Assembly (NCBI GenBank): GCA_964415255.1
Contig: CAYQAC010000092.1
Coordinates: forward strand, 1-20,929
Length of the DNA stretch: 20,929 nucleotides
Direction: 5' to 3'
Origin: JAHBVY01 sp964415255
GTDB taxonomy: Bacteria > Myxococcota_A > Polyangia > Polyangiales > Polyangiaceae
Shown: in pieces, positions 1 to 7,290 of the stretch
How positions within the stretch are numbered: the first letter of the stretch is position 1
Layout: every line of letters begins with the position of its first letter
Notes under the pieces: generated by a model
What the model was told of the DNA's origin: nothing
Seen by the model: the letters and a program-made list of their open reading frames with translations, nothing else
Databases searched by the model: none
Made by a program: the position numbers and the translations under genes

Positions 1-53
1 TGGCGTCCGTGATGCTGTGGGTGACGCGCAGCGGCTCCACCTGAAACGGCCCC
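1..53 (-). other. Inverted piece of the RNase J gene
   Basis: Read on the minus strand, these bases encode GPFQVEPLRVTHSITDA. This is the RNase J segment that should stand directly before the plus-strand LAIRTAAG block, where the family normally reads like VGPF-x-VEF-x-RVTHSIPD-x-x-ALAIRT. Joined to the plus strand from about 54, it gives D-A-T-A-L-A-I-R-T in one frame. So the segment sits in place but flipped, with the right breakpoint at about 53/54 and the left one at or beyond the window edge. A chimeric or fold-back contig end is the simplest explanation; a true micro-inversion would destroy the gene. Confidence 0.85.
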
Positions 54-1259
54 ACCGCCTTGGCGATCCGCACGGCGGCGGGCCTGGTGCTGCACTCGGG
101 CGACTTCAAGCTCGACCCCAGCCCCACGGACGGTGAGCTGACGGACACCGAGCGGCTCTACGAGCTGGGCGTGGAGGGCGTGCGGCTCTTGCTCAGCGAC
201 AGCACCAACATCGACACGGAGGGGCGCACCACGAGCGAGCAGGTGGTGGCGGAGCGCCTGGGCAAGCTTGTCCGCGCGGCGACGGAGCGCGTGGTGGTGG
301 GGCTGTTCGCCAGCAACATCCAGCGCCTGGCGGCGCTCGGCGCCATCGCGCAGGAGACGGGGCGGCGCATCTGCCTCATGGGGCGCAGCCTGAACGTGCA
401 GGTGGAGGTGGCGACGCGCATCGGGCGCCTGAGCTGGCCTAGCCATTTGCTCATTTCTCCTGACCAAGCTCAGAGCTTCCCTAAAGGGTCGCTCTTGGTG
501 CTGGCGGGCGGGACGCAAGGTGAGGCGGGTTCCTCACTTTTTAGGCTATCGCGGCGCGAGCACCACCAGCTGAAGCTGAGCGAAGGGGACGTGGTCATCC
601 TCTCGAGCCGAGTTATCCCAGGCAATGAGCGCGGCGTCTCGCGGATGCACGATGACTTCTTGCGGCAAGGGCTGTCGCTCATCACCTACCGTGATGACCG
701 CGCCATCCACGCGAGCGGGCACGCGGCGCGCGGTGAGCAGGCGGAGCTGATTGAGCTCGTCTCGCCGCAGGCCTTCATGCCCGTGCACGGCACCCTGCAT
801 CACCTGAAGCGCCACGCGGAGCTGGCGCGGAGCCTCAAGGTGGAGGAGCGGCTGGTGATCGAGAACGGGCAGTCAGCTGTGCTCACGAAGAGCTCGCTGC
901 GCGAGGGTGAGACGTTCCCAAGCGGTTATATCCACGTGGCCTATGGTGGCGCGGAGCTCACCGCGGAGACGCTCAGGCGCCGCCGCGAGCTGGGGCGGAG
1001 CGGCGTGGTGTTCCTCCACGCGGTGGAGGAGGGGGGCCGCGATCCGCAGCTTCGGCTCAGCGTGAGCTCTTGCGGGGTGCCAGGCTTGGACGGCGTGCCA
1101 AGTGAGCTGGCGGCGCTGCGGCGCGAGCTCACGGTGGAGTACGCGCGGCTCCGGCGTCGCGGCGGCCTGGCGGAGGAGCTCAGTCGCGCGGCGCGGCGGG
1201 CGTGCGCTAGGCGCCTGAACGTGCGCCCGCACGTCGAGGTCCAGCTGGAGGAGAGCTAG
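54..1259 (+). CDS. rnj: Ribonuclease J, 3' part (N-terminus missing or rearranged)
   Basis: RNase J is a metallo-beta-lactamase/beta-CASP ribonuclease with endo- and 5'-3' exonuclease activity in mRNA decay and rRNA maturation. About 400 residues are visible of a family that usually has about 550. Recognisable blocks in order are LAIRTAAGLVLHSGDFKLD (end of the lactamase core), LLLSDSTN (beta-CASP motif A region), LFASNIQRL, LMGRSL, HASGH (motif B His), PVHGTLHHLKRHAELA (motif C His) and a C-terminal domain ending in RPHVEVQLEES. The lactamase HxHxDH motif is not in the window. The frame is open only from about position 45; an in-frame TGA at 42-44 lies in DNA that is inverted relative to the gene (see 1-53). 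TTG at 60 is not a credible start because it falls inside a conserved block. The stop is TAG at 1257-1259. The family call is secure; the 5' structure is abnormal. Confidence 0.93.
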   Translation, partial: TALAIRTAAGLVLHSGDFKLDPSPTDGELTDTERLYELGVEGVRLLLSDSTNIDTEGRTTSEQVVAERLGKLVRAATERVVVGLFASNIQRLAALGAIAQETGRRICLMGRSLNVQVEVATRIGRLSWPSHLLISPDQAQSFPKGSLLVLAGGTQGEAGSSLFRLSRREHHQLKLSEGDVVILSSRVIPGNERGVSRMHDDFLRQGLSLITYRDDRAIHASGHAARGEQAELIELVSPQAFMPVHGTLHHLKRHAELARSLKVEERLVIENGQSAVLTKSSLREGETFPSGYIHVAYGGAELTAETLRRRRELGRSGVVFLHAVEEGGRDPQLRLSVSSCGVPGLDGVPSELAALRRELTVEYARLRRRGGLAEELSRAARRACARRLNVRPHVEVQLEES

Positions 1260-1265
1260 CGCTGC

Positions 1266-1317
1266 GCTTGTCTACGCCGCTTGTCTGCGCCGCTTGTCAG
1301 CACCGCTTGTCAGCGCC
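1266..1317. repeat. Four tandem 13-base repeats after RNase J
   Basis: Four head-to-tail units with consensus GCTTGTCNNCNCC lie at 1266-1278, 1279-1291, 1292-1304 and 1305-1317, starting seven bases after the RNase J stop. The units differ mainly at positions 8-9 (TA, TG, AG, AG) and 11. The third unit has ACC where the others have GCC. Confidence 0.85.
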
Positions 1318-1385
1318 GCGAGCGGCGTAGGTGGAGGCCCCGTCGTCGTCTCGTTCGTTGGGTTTGGGGGTTCACTCCCTCCTGA

Positions 1386-1431
1386 TGCGTCATGAACGTC
1401 TCTGACCGCATTGTTCATGCGTCGTGACGCA
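1386..1431. repeat. Imperfect inverted repeat upstream of the phosphatase gene
   Basis: TGCGTCA (1386-1392) pairs with TGACGCA (1425-1431), and CATGAAC (1391-1397) pairs with GTTCATG (1413-1419). Arm 2 carries a 5-base interruption, and it also contains its own short palindrome GCGTC-GT-GACGC (1419-1430). It could be a protein-binding site or an RNA hairpin. No U-tract follows, so it is not a standard terminator. Confidence 0.5.
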
Positions 1432-1615
1432 CCGAGGCCACGGTCCCAGACCTTACTGGAGGATCCTGGCGGCCTTGGAGAGCACCTCAATCCTAAGCAA
1501 GGGGTTGAAGAGCCGGTTGGGCACCGCGCTGTGACTGACGCGCGAAGTCGCCGCGCGGGTCCTCCATGAGGCGCCGGGCAAGGCTGTGAGCTGGCCGGCG
1601 CCGCCCGAGTGCGCT

Positions 1616-1628
1616 TAAAGTGCTCCCA
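1616..1628 (+). promoter_or_regulatory. Candidate -10 box for a leaderless phosphatase mRNA
   Basis: TAAAGT at 1616-1621 is followed by six bases and then the ATG at 1628. No Shine-Dalgarno lies between them. This geometry would place transcription start at or next to the ATG. No good -35 is visible at 16-18 bases. Confidence 0.4.
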
Positions 1629-2731
1629 TGCTCGAGCGACTCAACGACGCGCCCCACGGCGGCGCCCGGCGCGCCCTGAAGTGGTCTGGGTGGCTGACTA
1701 CGCTGGCAGTCAGTGTCACTGTCTGTTTGATCAGCTGCGACAAGCCGAGTGAGCCGACGAGCCGCACCTTCAAGGCAGCGCCCGGCGCGGCGCCAGGTGC
1801 CACCGCGTCCGCTCCAACCAGCGCAGCCCCAGGTGCCCCCGCGTCCGCTGCGCCCGGCGCGGCCCCCGCGGATCTCGAGCCGAAGATCCCGTTTCGGTTC
1901 GCCGCGGCGCCGCGCGTGGTCGCGGTGGGCGACGTGCATGGGGATTACGCCGCCACGCTGCGCGCCCTGCGGCTAGCCGGCGCGGTGGATGAGGCGGGGC
2001 GCTGGGTGGGGGGTGAGCTGGTGGTGGTGCAGACGGGCGACCAGCTCGATCGCGGCGACGACGAGCGGAAGATCCTCGATTGGTTCGATAAGCTGACGGG
2101 TGAGGCGGCGGCGGTGGGCGGCGCCTTCCACGTGCTGCTCGGCAATCATGAGACGATGAACGCGATGGCGGACTTTCGCTACGTGACCCAGGGCGGGTTC
2201 CGCGACTTCGCGGACGTGGAGGTGAGCGGCGTGCCGGAGGGTGAGCTACAGCGCTTCCCCGCTTCCGTACGCGGCAGGGCGCGCGCCTTCTTGCCGGGCG
2301 GCGTGTACGCGGAGAAGCTCGCGCGGCGCAACACGGTGGCCATCGTGGGGGACACCGTGTTCGTGCACGGCGGGGTGCTGCCGGAGCACGTGAGCTATGG
2401 CCTGGGGCGGCTGAATGAGGAGGTGCGAGAGTGGCTCTCGGGGCGGCGCAAGCGGCCGCCCGCGATCATGCTGGATGACAGCGCGCCGGTGTGGAGCCGC
2501 GACTTCTCCGATCCAGATCCATCGAAGGCAGACTGCGAGAAGCTCGGCAAGGTGCTGACGGCGCTGTCCGCGCGGCGCATGGTGATGGGGCACACGGTGC
2601 AGCGGGCCGGCGTGAGCCAAGCCTGCGATGGGCGCGCCTGGCGCATCGACGTGGGGATCGCCGCGCACTACGGCAGCCACGTCGCCGTCTTGGAGATCCG
2701 CGGCGATCAGGTGCGCGCGCTCAAGGAGTGA
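1628..2731 (+). CDS. Shewanella-like calcineurin-type phosphatase, predicted lipoprotein
   Basis: This is a metallophosphoesterase with the two-metal calcineurin fold, closest in style to Shewanella-like protein phosphatases. Motifs in order are GDVHG (101-105), GDQLDRG (137-143), GNHE (172-175), HGG (247-249) and GHT (321-323). All expected metal and phosphate ligands are present, so it should be active. The N-terminus has a hydrophobic stretch (about 21-36) ending in the lipobox LISC with Cys37, followed by Asp at +2. After that comes a low-complexity Ala/Pro/Gly tether (about 50-82) before the catalytic domain. It is therefore predicted to be exported and lipid-anchored, acting on periplasmic or surface substrates. 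Such enzymes dephosphorylate phosphoproteins or small phosphoesters; the substrate cannot be read here. The start is ATG 1628, preceded by a -10-like box rather than a Shine-Dalgarno. The gene appears monocistronic. Confidence 0.88.
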   Translation: MLERLNDAPHGGARRALKWSGWLTTLAVSVTVCLISCDKPSEPTSRTFKAAPGAAPGATASAPTSAAPGAPASAAPGAAPADLEPKIPFRFAAAPRVVAVGDVHGDYAATLRALRLAGAVDEAGRWVGGELVVVQTGDQLDRGDDERKILDWFDKLTGEAAAVGGAFHVLLGNHETMNAMADFRYVTQGGFRDFADVEVSGVPEGELQRFPASVRGRARAFLPGGVYAEKLARRNTVAIVGDTVFVHGGVLPEHVSYGLGRLNEEVREWLSGRRKRPPAIMLDDSAPVWSRDFSDPDPSKADCEKLGKVLTALSARRMVMGHTVQRAGVSQACDGRAWRIDVGIAAHYGSHVAVLEIRGDQVRALKE

Positions 2732-2851
2732 GCGCCAATGACTACCTGTCCAACCCCCCGATCGATCCACTTAATCAACCGGTCAGGTTACCGGACACTT
2801 TGGTCGTGGCCGGGTTGCTAGCTACACGCCAGGGACCCCAGGGGTAGAGGC

Positions 2852-2881
2852 GTGAGGGGCGTGGTTAACCCAGCCCCTCAC
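2852..2881. terminator. Hairpin between convergent genes
   Basis: GTGAGGGGC (2852-2860) and GCCCCTCAC (2873-2881) form a perfect 9-base-pair stem with a 12-base loop that itself contains GGTTAACC. It lies 120 bases after the phosphatase stop and 10 bases beyond the cyclophilin stop on the other strand, so it could serve both. No clear U-tract follows on either strand. A weaker hairpin, CCGGT-6-ACCGG, lies at 2779-2794. Confidence 0.55.
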
Positions 2882-2891
2882 GAAGGTGGGC

Positions 2892-3479
2892 TCAGGCGCT
2901 GGGCGGGGTGTCGCTGCGGAACAGCTCCACGCGCGTCACGACCTGGTCGTCATTCGGGCGATCGCGGCCGTTGCGGGGCACGTTGGCGATGGCGGTCACC
3001 AGGTTCATCCCAGCCACCACGTGACCAAACACCGAGTGGCGCCGGTCGAGGTGCGGCGTGGGGCCATCGGTGATGAACCACTGGCTGCCGTTCGAGCCGG
3101 GGCCGGAGTTGGCCATGGACAGGATCCCTGGCTTGTCATGGCGCAGCTCCGGGTGGAACTCATCCTCGAAGCGGTAGCCGGGGCCGCCGGTGCCCCAGCG
3201 GTTCGCCTCCGCCAGGTCGCGGCTCAGCGGGTCGCCGCACTGGACCATGAAGCCTGGGATCACGCGGTGGAAGCGCACGCCGTCGTAAAGTGGGGTGCCG
3301 CGCATGCTGGTGCCGCGCGCGTCCTTCCAGTCGATGGCGCCGGTGGCGAGGCCCACGAAGTTGGCGACCGTGTTGGGAGCGCGGCTCTCCTCAAGCTGGA
3401 GCACGATGGGCCCCTGGGTGGTGTGGAGTCGCGCGTAGAGCTGGCCGCTGCCGGCGACGTCGATCGGAGGGAATTGCAT
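2892..3479 (-). CDS. Cyclophilin-type peptidyl-prolyl cis-trans isomerase
   Basis: This enzyme isomerises X-Pro peptide bonds during protein folding. The 195-residue protein is a single cyclophilin domain. The active-site block is FHRVIPGFMVQCGDP (Arg72, Phe77, Gln80 region), followed by the GSNGSQWFIT block (128-137) and HSVFGHV near 148-154. The position that is Trp in cyclosporin-sensitive eukaryotic cyclophilins lies in the PHLDRRHSVFG stretch and is not Trp, as in most bacterial forms. The chosen start is ATG at 3477-3479 (MQFPPIDV), which has GAGG about seven bases upstream. The open frame extends 53 codons further upstream, but that part is Arg/His/Cys-rich and unlike the family. No signal peptide is evident with this start, so a cytoplasmic location is predicted. 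It appears monocistronic. Confidence 0.93.
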   Translation of the reverse strand: MQFPPIDVAGSGQLYARLHTTQGPIVLQLEESRAPNTVANFVGLATGAIDWKDARGTSMRGTPLYDGVRFHRVIPGFMVQCGDPLSRDLAEANRWGTGGPGYRFEDEFHPELRHDKPGILSMANSGPGSNGSQWFITDGPTPHLDRRHSVFGHVVAGMNLVTAIANVPRNGRDRPNDDQVVTRVELFRSDTPPSA

Positions 3480-3697
3480 GGTGTCCTCGTATCCAAAAAA
3501 TGGGTGATGGGATGCGCCTGGAGTGATGAGCCAGTGGCGACCGGCTCCGTGCTCCAGGTGACAGGTGCTCTGGTAGCAGACCGAGCGCGCGGAACGTAGC
3601 CGCTCATCGTCGCGCCGCCTAGCGGTGGGCTTGTGCATCAGCCACGCGCTCGGCGGGCACCAGCGCCTTCACAGCCAGCGGCGCCTGCGTCAGGGCT

Positions 3698-5131
3698 TCA
3701 CGCCGAGCGAGGGGCCGGGGTGAGCGCCTCCTCGGGCGCGGCGAGCGCTGCCTTCAGCGGGTCGTCCATCGTGCCGCGCTCGTCCGCCAGCTCCGCGCGG
3801 CACCGCGCCGCCGCGCGGCGCCAGCGCCCGCTCTCCACGCGCCACCACAGGTACACGCCGCCCAGCATGATCTCGAGGCTGAGGCCGACCCAGCCACCGA
3901 GCGCGCCCCAGCCGAGCTGACGACCGAGCAGCCACGCGAGCGGCGGGGTCAGACACCAGGCGATGCTGCCGGTGACCAAGGCGGGCACCCGCACATCACC
4001 CGCGCCGCGCAGCACGGTGCGCCCCACGATGTTCATGCCGTCGAACACCTGGAACAGCGCGGCCACGTAGAGCAGGTGACGTGTGGTCTCGGTGAGCCTA
4101 GGGTCGCTCGTGAACAGGCTGATGATGGGGCCTGGCAGCAGCGCGATCAGCGCGCCGCAGGCGCCGGTGTAGAGCATGACCAAGAAGAGTGTCTTGCGCC
4201 CGACGCGCACCACCAGGTGATCTGCGTCGGCGCCCACCGCCTGACCCACCAAGATGCTCGCCGCCTCACCCACCGCGAAGGCGGGCAAGAACGACAGGTG
4301 AATCACCTGGATCGCGATCTGGTGCGCGGCGCCGTCGAGCTCACTCATGCCGGCGACGATGATGGTCAGCATGGTGAACGAGCCCATCTCCACCAGCGTC
4401 TGGAGCCCGATTGGCCAGGCGAGGCGCGCCACCTCAAGCACGTCTTGGCGGCGCACACCGCGCAGGCCGAAGCCGTCTTCCGATTGCAGGTAGACCAGGC
4501 CCGCCGTCTCGATCGCCGCCGAGGTGACGGAGGACCACGCCGCGCCCACCGCGCCGAGCTCGAAGGTGATGATGAACAGGTAGTTCAGCGCGATGTGCGC
4601 CGCGTTGGCGACCAGGCTCACCAGCATGGGGGCCTTGGCGTCGCCCAGGGCGTAGCGCGCTTCGCGCAGCACCACCCCAGCGAGCACGAGCGGCATCGCC
4701 AGGTTCCGCACCCACAGGTAGTCGCGCGCGGTGCGCCCTTGGAGCTCGGTGGCGGCAAGATCCGCGATCCACGGCGTGACCAACTGACCTAGGGTCAGGC
4801 AAACTGTCGTGATGATCAGCGCCGCGACCAGTCCCGCGCCGACCAGCGCCGGCACGCGCCCCCTCAGGCCCGCGCCCACGGCTTGGCTGGCCAGCACCTT
4901 CACGGCGCGCAGCCCGCCGAAGCCGAACCCGAGCAAGGTGAAGGCGGCGATGCCGCCGAGGCCCACGCCGGCCACCTCCGCGGCGCCGATGCGGCTGACG
5001 AACAGCGTGTCCGACAGCGTCATCGCGCTGTACGAGAGCATGGAGACGGTGATCGGCCACGCGAGCTTGGCGAGCTCAGGGAGCTGGCGAGTTTGCCAGG
5101 ATAACTGACTGTCTGTCGAAGGGGAGTGCAT
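3698..5131 (-). CDS. MATE-family multidrug/toxin efflux transporter
   Basis: This is a Na+ or H+ coupled exporter of cationic drugs or metabolites in the inner membrane. The 477-residue protein matches the family length (about 450-480) and has about 12 hydrophobic helices in two homologous halves. Half 1 begins LAWPITVSMLSYSAMTLSDTLFVSRIGAAEVAGVG near residue 21, the characteristic opening with the Asp-Thr and G-x-G-x-G region. The second half begins LAWPIGLQTLVEMGSFTM, which repeats the LAWPI signature. The C-terminus is a short charged cytoplasmic tail. The start is taken at ATG 5129-5131 (MHSPSTDSQ); a TTG 22 codons upstream is possible but is not followed by family-like sequence. It is preceded by a 394-base spacer, so it probably has its own promoter. 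The substrate cannot be told from sequence. Confidence 0.92.
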   Translation of the reverse strand: MHSPSTDSQLSWQTRQLPELAKLAWPITVSMLSYSAMTLSDTLFVSRIGAAEVAGVGLGGIAAFTLLGFGFGGLRAVKVLASQAVGAGLRGRVPALVGAGLVAALIITTVCLTLGQLVTPWIADLAATELQGRTARDYLWVRNLAMPLVLAGVVLREARYALGDAKAPMLVSLVANAAHIALNYLFIITFELGAVGAAWSSVTSAAIETAGLVYLQSEDGFGLRGVRRQDVLEVARLAWPIGLQTLVEMGSFTMLTIIVAGMSELDGAAHQIAIQVIHLSFLPAFAVGEAASILVGQAVGADADHLVVRVGRKTLFLVMLYTGACGALIALLPGPIISLFTSDPRLTETTRHLLYVAALFQVFDGMNIVGRTVLRGAGDVRVPALVTGSIAWCLTPPLAWLLGRQLGWGALGGWVGLSLEIMLGGVYLWWRVESGRWRRAAARCRAELADERGTMDDPLKAALAAPEEALTPAPRSA

Positions 5132-5525
5132 GGGGTGCTCGTGGGTGAGCAGTGGTGGACAAACGCCAGGTTCGAGCGACGTAGTCCTCAGGAACAAGAG
5201 AGCGCTGCGCGACCCTTGCGGGTCGGCACGGCAGCGAGCGCGAACGCGCTCAGCGGCGAACGCAGCATTTCGCGGCGTTGGAGCGGGGGGCGCGCGGAGC
5301 AGCCCAACCTAGGTCGAGGCCAGCCTAGGTCGAGCCCGGCTGAATTCGAACTCAGCTCGGAATGCGCATGCGCAGCACCGTCGAGCTCGGGAGGAGATCC
5401 GCCGGGAGGCACATGCTGTGATGGAGCGACATGGGAACGGCTGAGCATCTGACACGCGGCACGCGCCTCGTCAAGCGGGCCCGCTGAAATGACAGCTCAG
5501 GTTTGATCGCTCTTCCTGTATGGAA
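5132..5525. other. Intergenic region, 394 bases, upstream of the MATE gene
   Basis: No convincing gene is seen. Structural elements are a perfect hairpin GAGCGCG-AA-CGCGCTC (5236-5251), GACCC-TTGC-GGGTC (5211-5224), two direct copies of CCTAGGTCGAG (5308-5318 and 5324-5334), a GCTGA/TCAGC inverted repeat around a TTCGAA core (about 5339-5356), and the palindrome AGCGGGCCCGCT (5474-5485) just beyond the FHA gene stop. The repeats may include MATE control sites; the palindrome may help end the FHA transcript. Confidence 0.5.
5308..5334. repeat. Two direct repeats CCTAGGTCGAG
   Basis: The 11-base sequence occurs at 5308-5318 and again at 5324-5334, a centre-to-centre distance of 16 bases. Each copy contains the palindrome CCTAGG. 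The pair lies about 180-200 bases upstream of the MATE start, on the side where a promoter is expected. A paired operator site is possible but unproven. Confidence 0.6.
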
Positions 5526-5891
5526 TCATCGCCGCTTGGTGGGGAGGCTCGGCTCCATGCCATCCTCCCAGGTGTCTTGGTAGCCGTTGGGCTCGGCGGC
5601 GACCACCTCCAGCGTGGCGCTGCCAATGCCAATGAGATCCCCCGGCTGCACCAGGCGCGGCTCAATCAGGCGCCGGCCGTTGATGCGCGTGCCGTTGGCG
5701 CTGTTCAAGTCTTGCAGCTCGGGGCCCTCTCGGGTGAGGCGCAGCAGGGCGTGGGTGCGGCTCACCTCGGCGTCAGGGATCACGACGGTACAGTAAGGGC
5801 TCCTGCCGAGTACGGTCTCGCCCACCCTCAGCGGAAAGCGCACGCCGCGGTACCTGAGCCAGTAGGTCTCCAAATCCGTCCTGTGGAGCAA
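5526..5891 (-). CDS. Small stand-alone FHA-domain protein
   Basis: FHA domains bind phosphothreonine peptides. The protein (up to 121 residues) is essentially one FHA domain: LGRSPYCTVVIPDAEVSRTHALL carries the conserved Gly-Arg, Ser and Ser-Arg-x-His residues, and LNSANGTRINGRRL carries the Asn-Gly-Thr signature. A short polar tail follows. No membrane segment or partner catalytic domain is present. The reading frame opens with TTG at 5889-5891, and a second TTG six codons in (5871-5873) has a purine-rich AGGACGGA upstream, so the exact start is uncertain. It follows the thiolase gene after about 95 bases on the same strand and might be co-transcribed. No Ser/Thr kinase is in the window to supply a ligand, so its partner is unknown. 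Confidence 0.85.
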   Translation of the reverse strand: MLHRTDLETYWLRYRGVRFPLRVGETVLGRSPYCTVVIPDAEVSRTHALLRLTREGPELQDLNSANGTRINGRRLIEPRLVQPGDLIGIGSATLEVVAAEPNGYQDTWEDGMEPSLPTKRR

Positions 5892-5986
5892 GTGCGAACC
5901 ACGAATCCTACCACAGCCTCACCCCTCACGGCAGCTTGACTGACCCAGTGAGCGTCAGCAGGGCGGCGCCAGCGCGCTGCCCCGCG

Positions 5987-7198
<1,212 letters not shown>

Positions 7199-7290
7199 GG
7201 GCTACTCTCCAATTGATTCCGTGTGGAAATTATCAGGACTCAGGTTGCTGCGCACAGGGACTTCGCTCAGGGGCTGCGCTCAGACGGCGC

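Larger units (their letters stand above)
1260..1627. other. Intergenic region, 368 bases, no gene seen
   Basis: This gap separates the RNase J stop from the phosphatase lipoprotein. It starts with four 13-base repeats, then a small GC hairpin (CGCCG 1314-1318, CGAG loop, CGGCG 1323-1327), then an imperfect inverted repeat at 1386-1431. It ends with a -10-like TAAAGT at 1616-1621. Minus-strand reading frames cross it, but they are arginine/proline-rich shadows without family features. Confidence 0.6.

Noticed and set aside
60..62. TTG as the real start of the RNase J gene
   Set aside because: It falls inside a conserved family block, and the preceding conserved residues are found on the opposite strand.
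1493..1939. Minus-strand frame between RNase J and the phosphatase
   Set aside because: It contains Gly/Arg repeats only and overlaps the start of a motif-rich phosphatase gene on the other strand.
4076..4792. Plus-strand frame opposite the MATE pump
   Set aside because: It is His/Gln/Arg-rich mirror sequence of hydrophobic helices, a typical antisense artefact.
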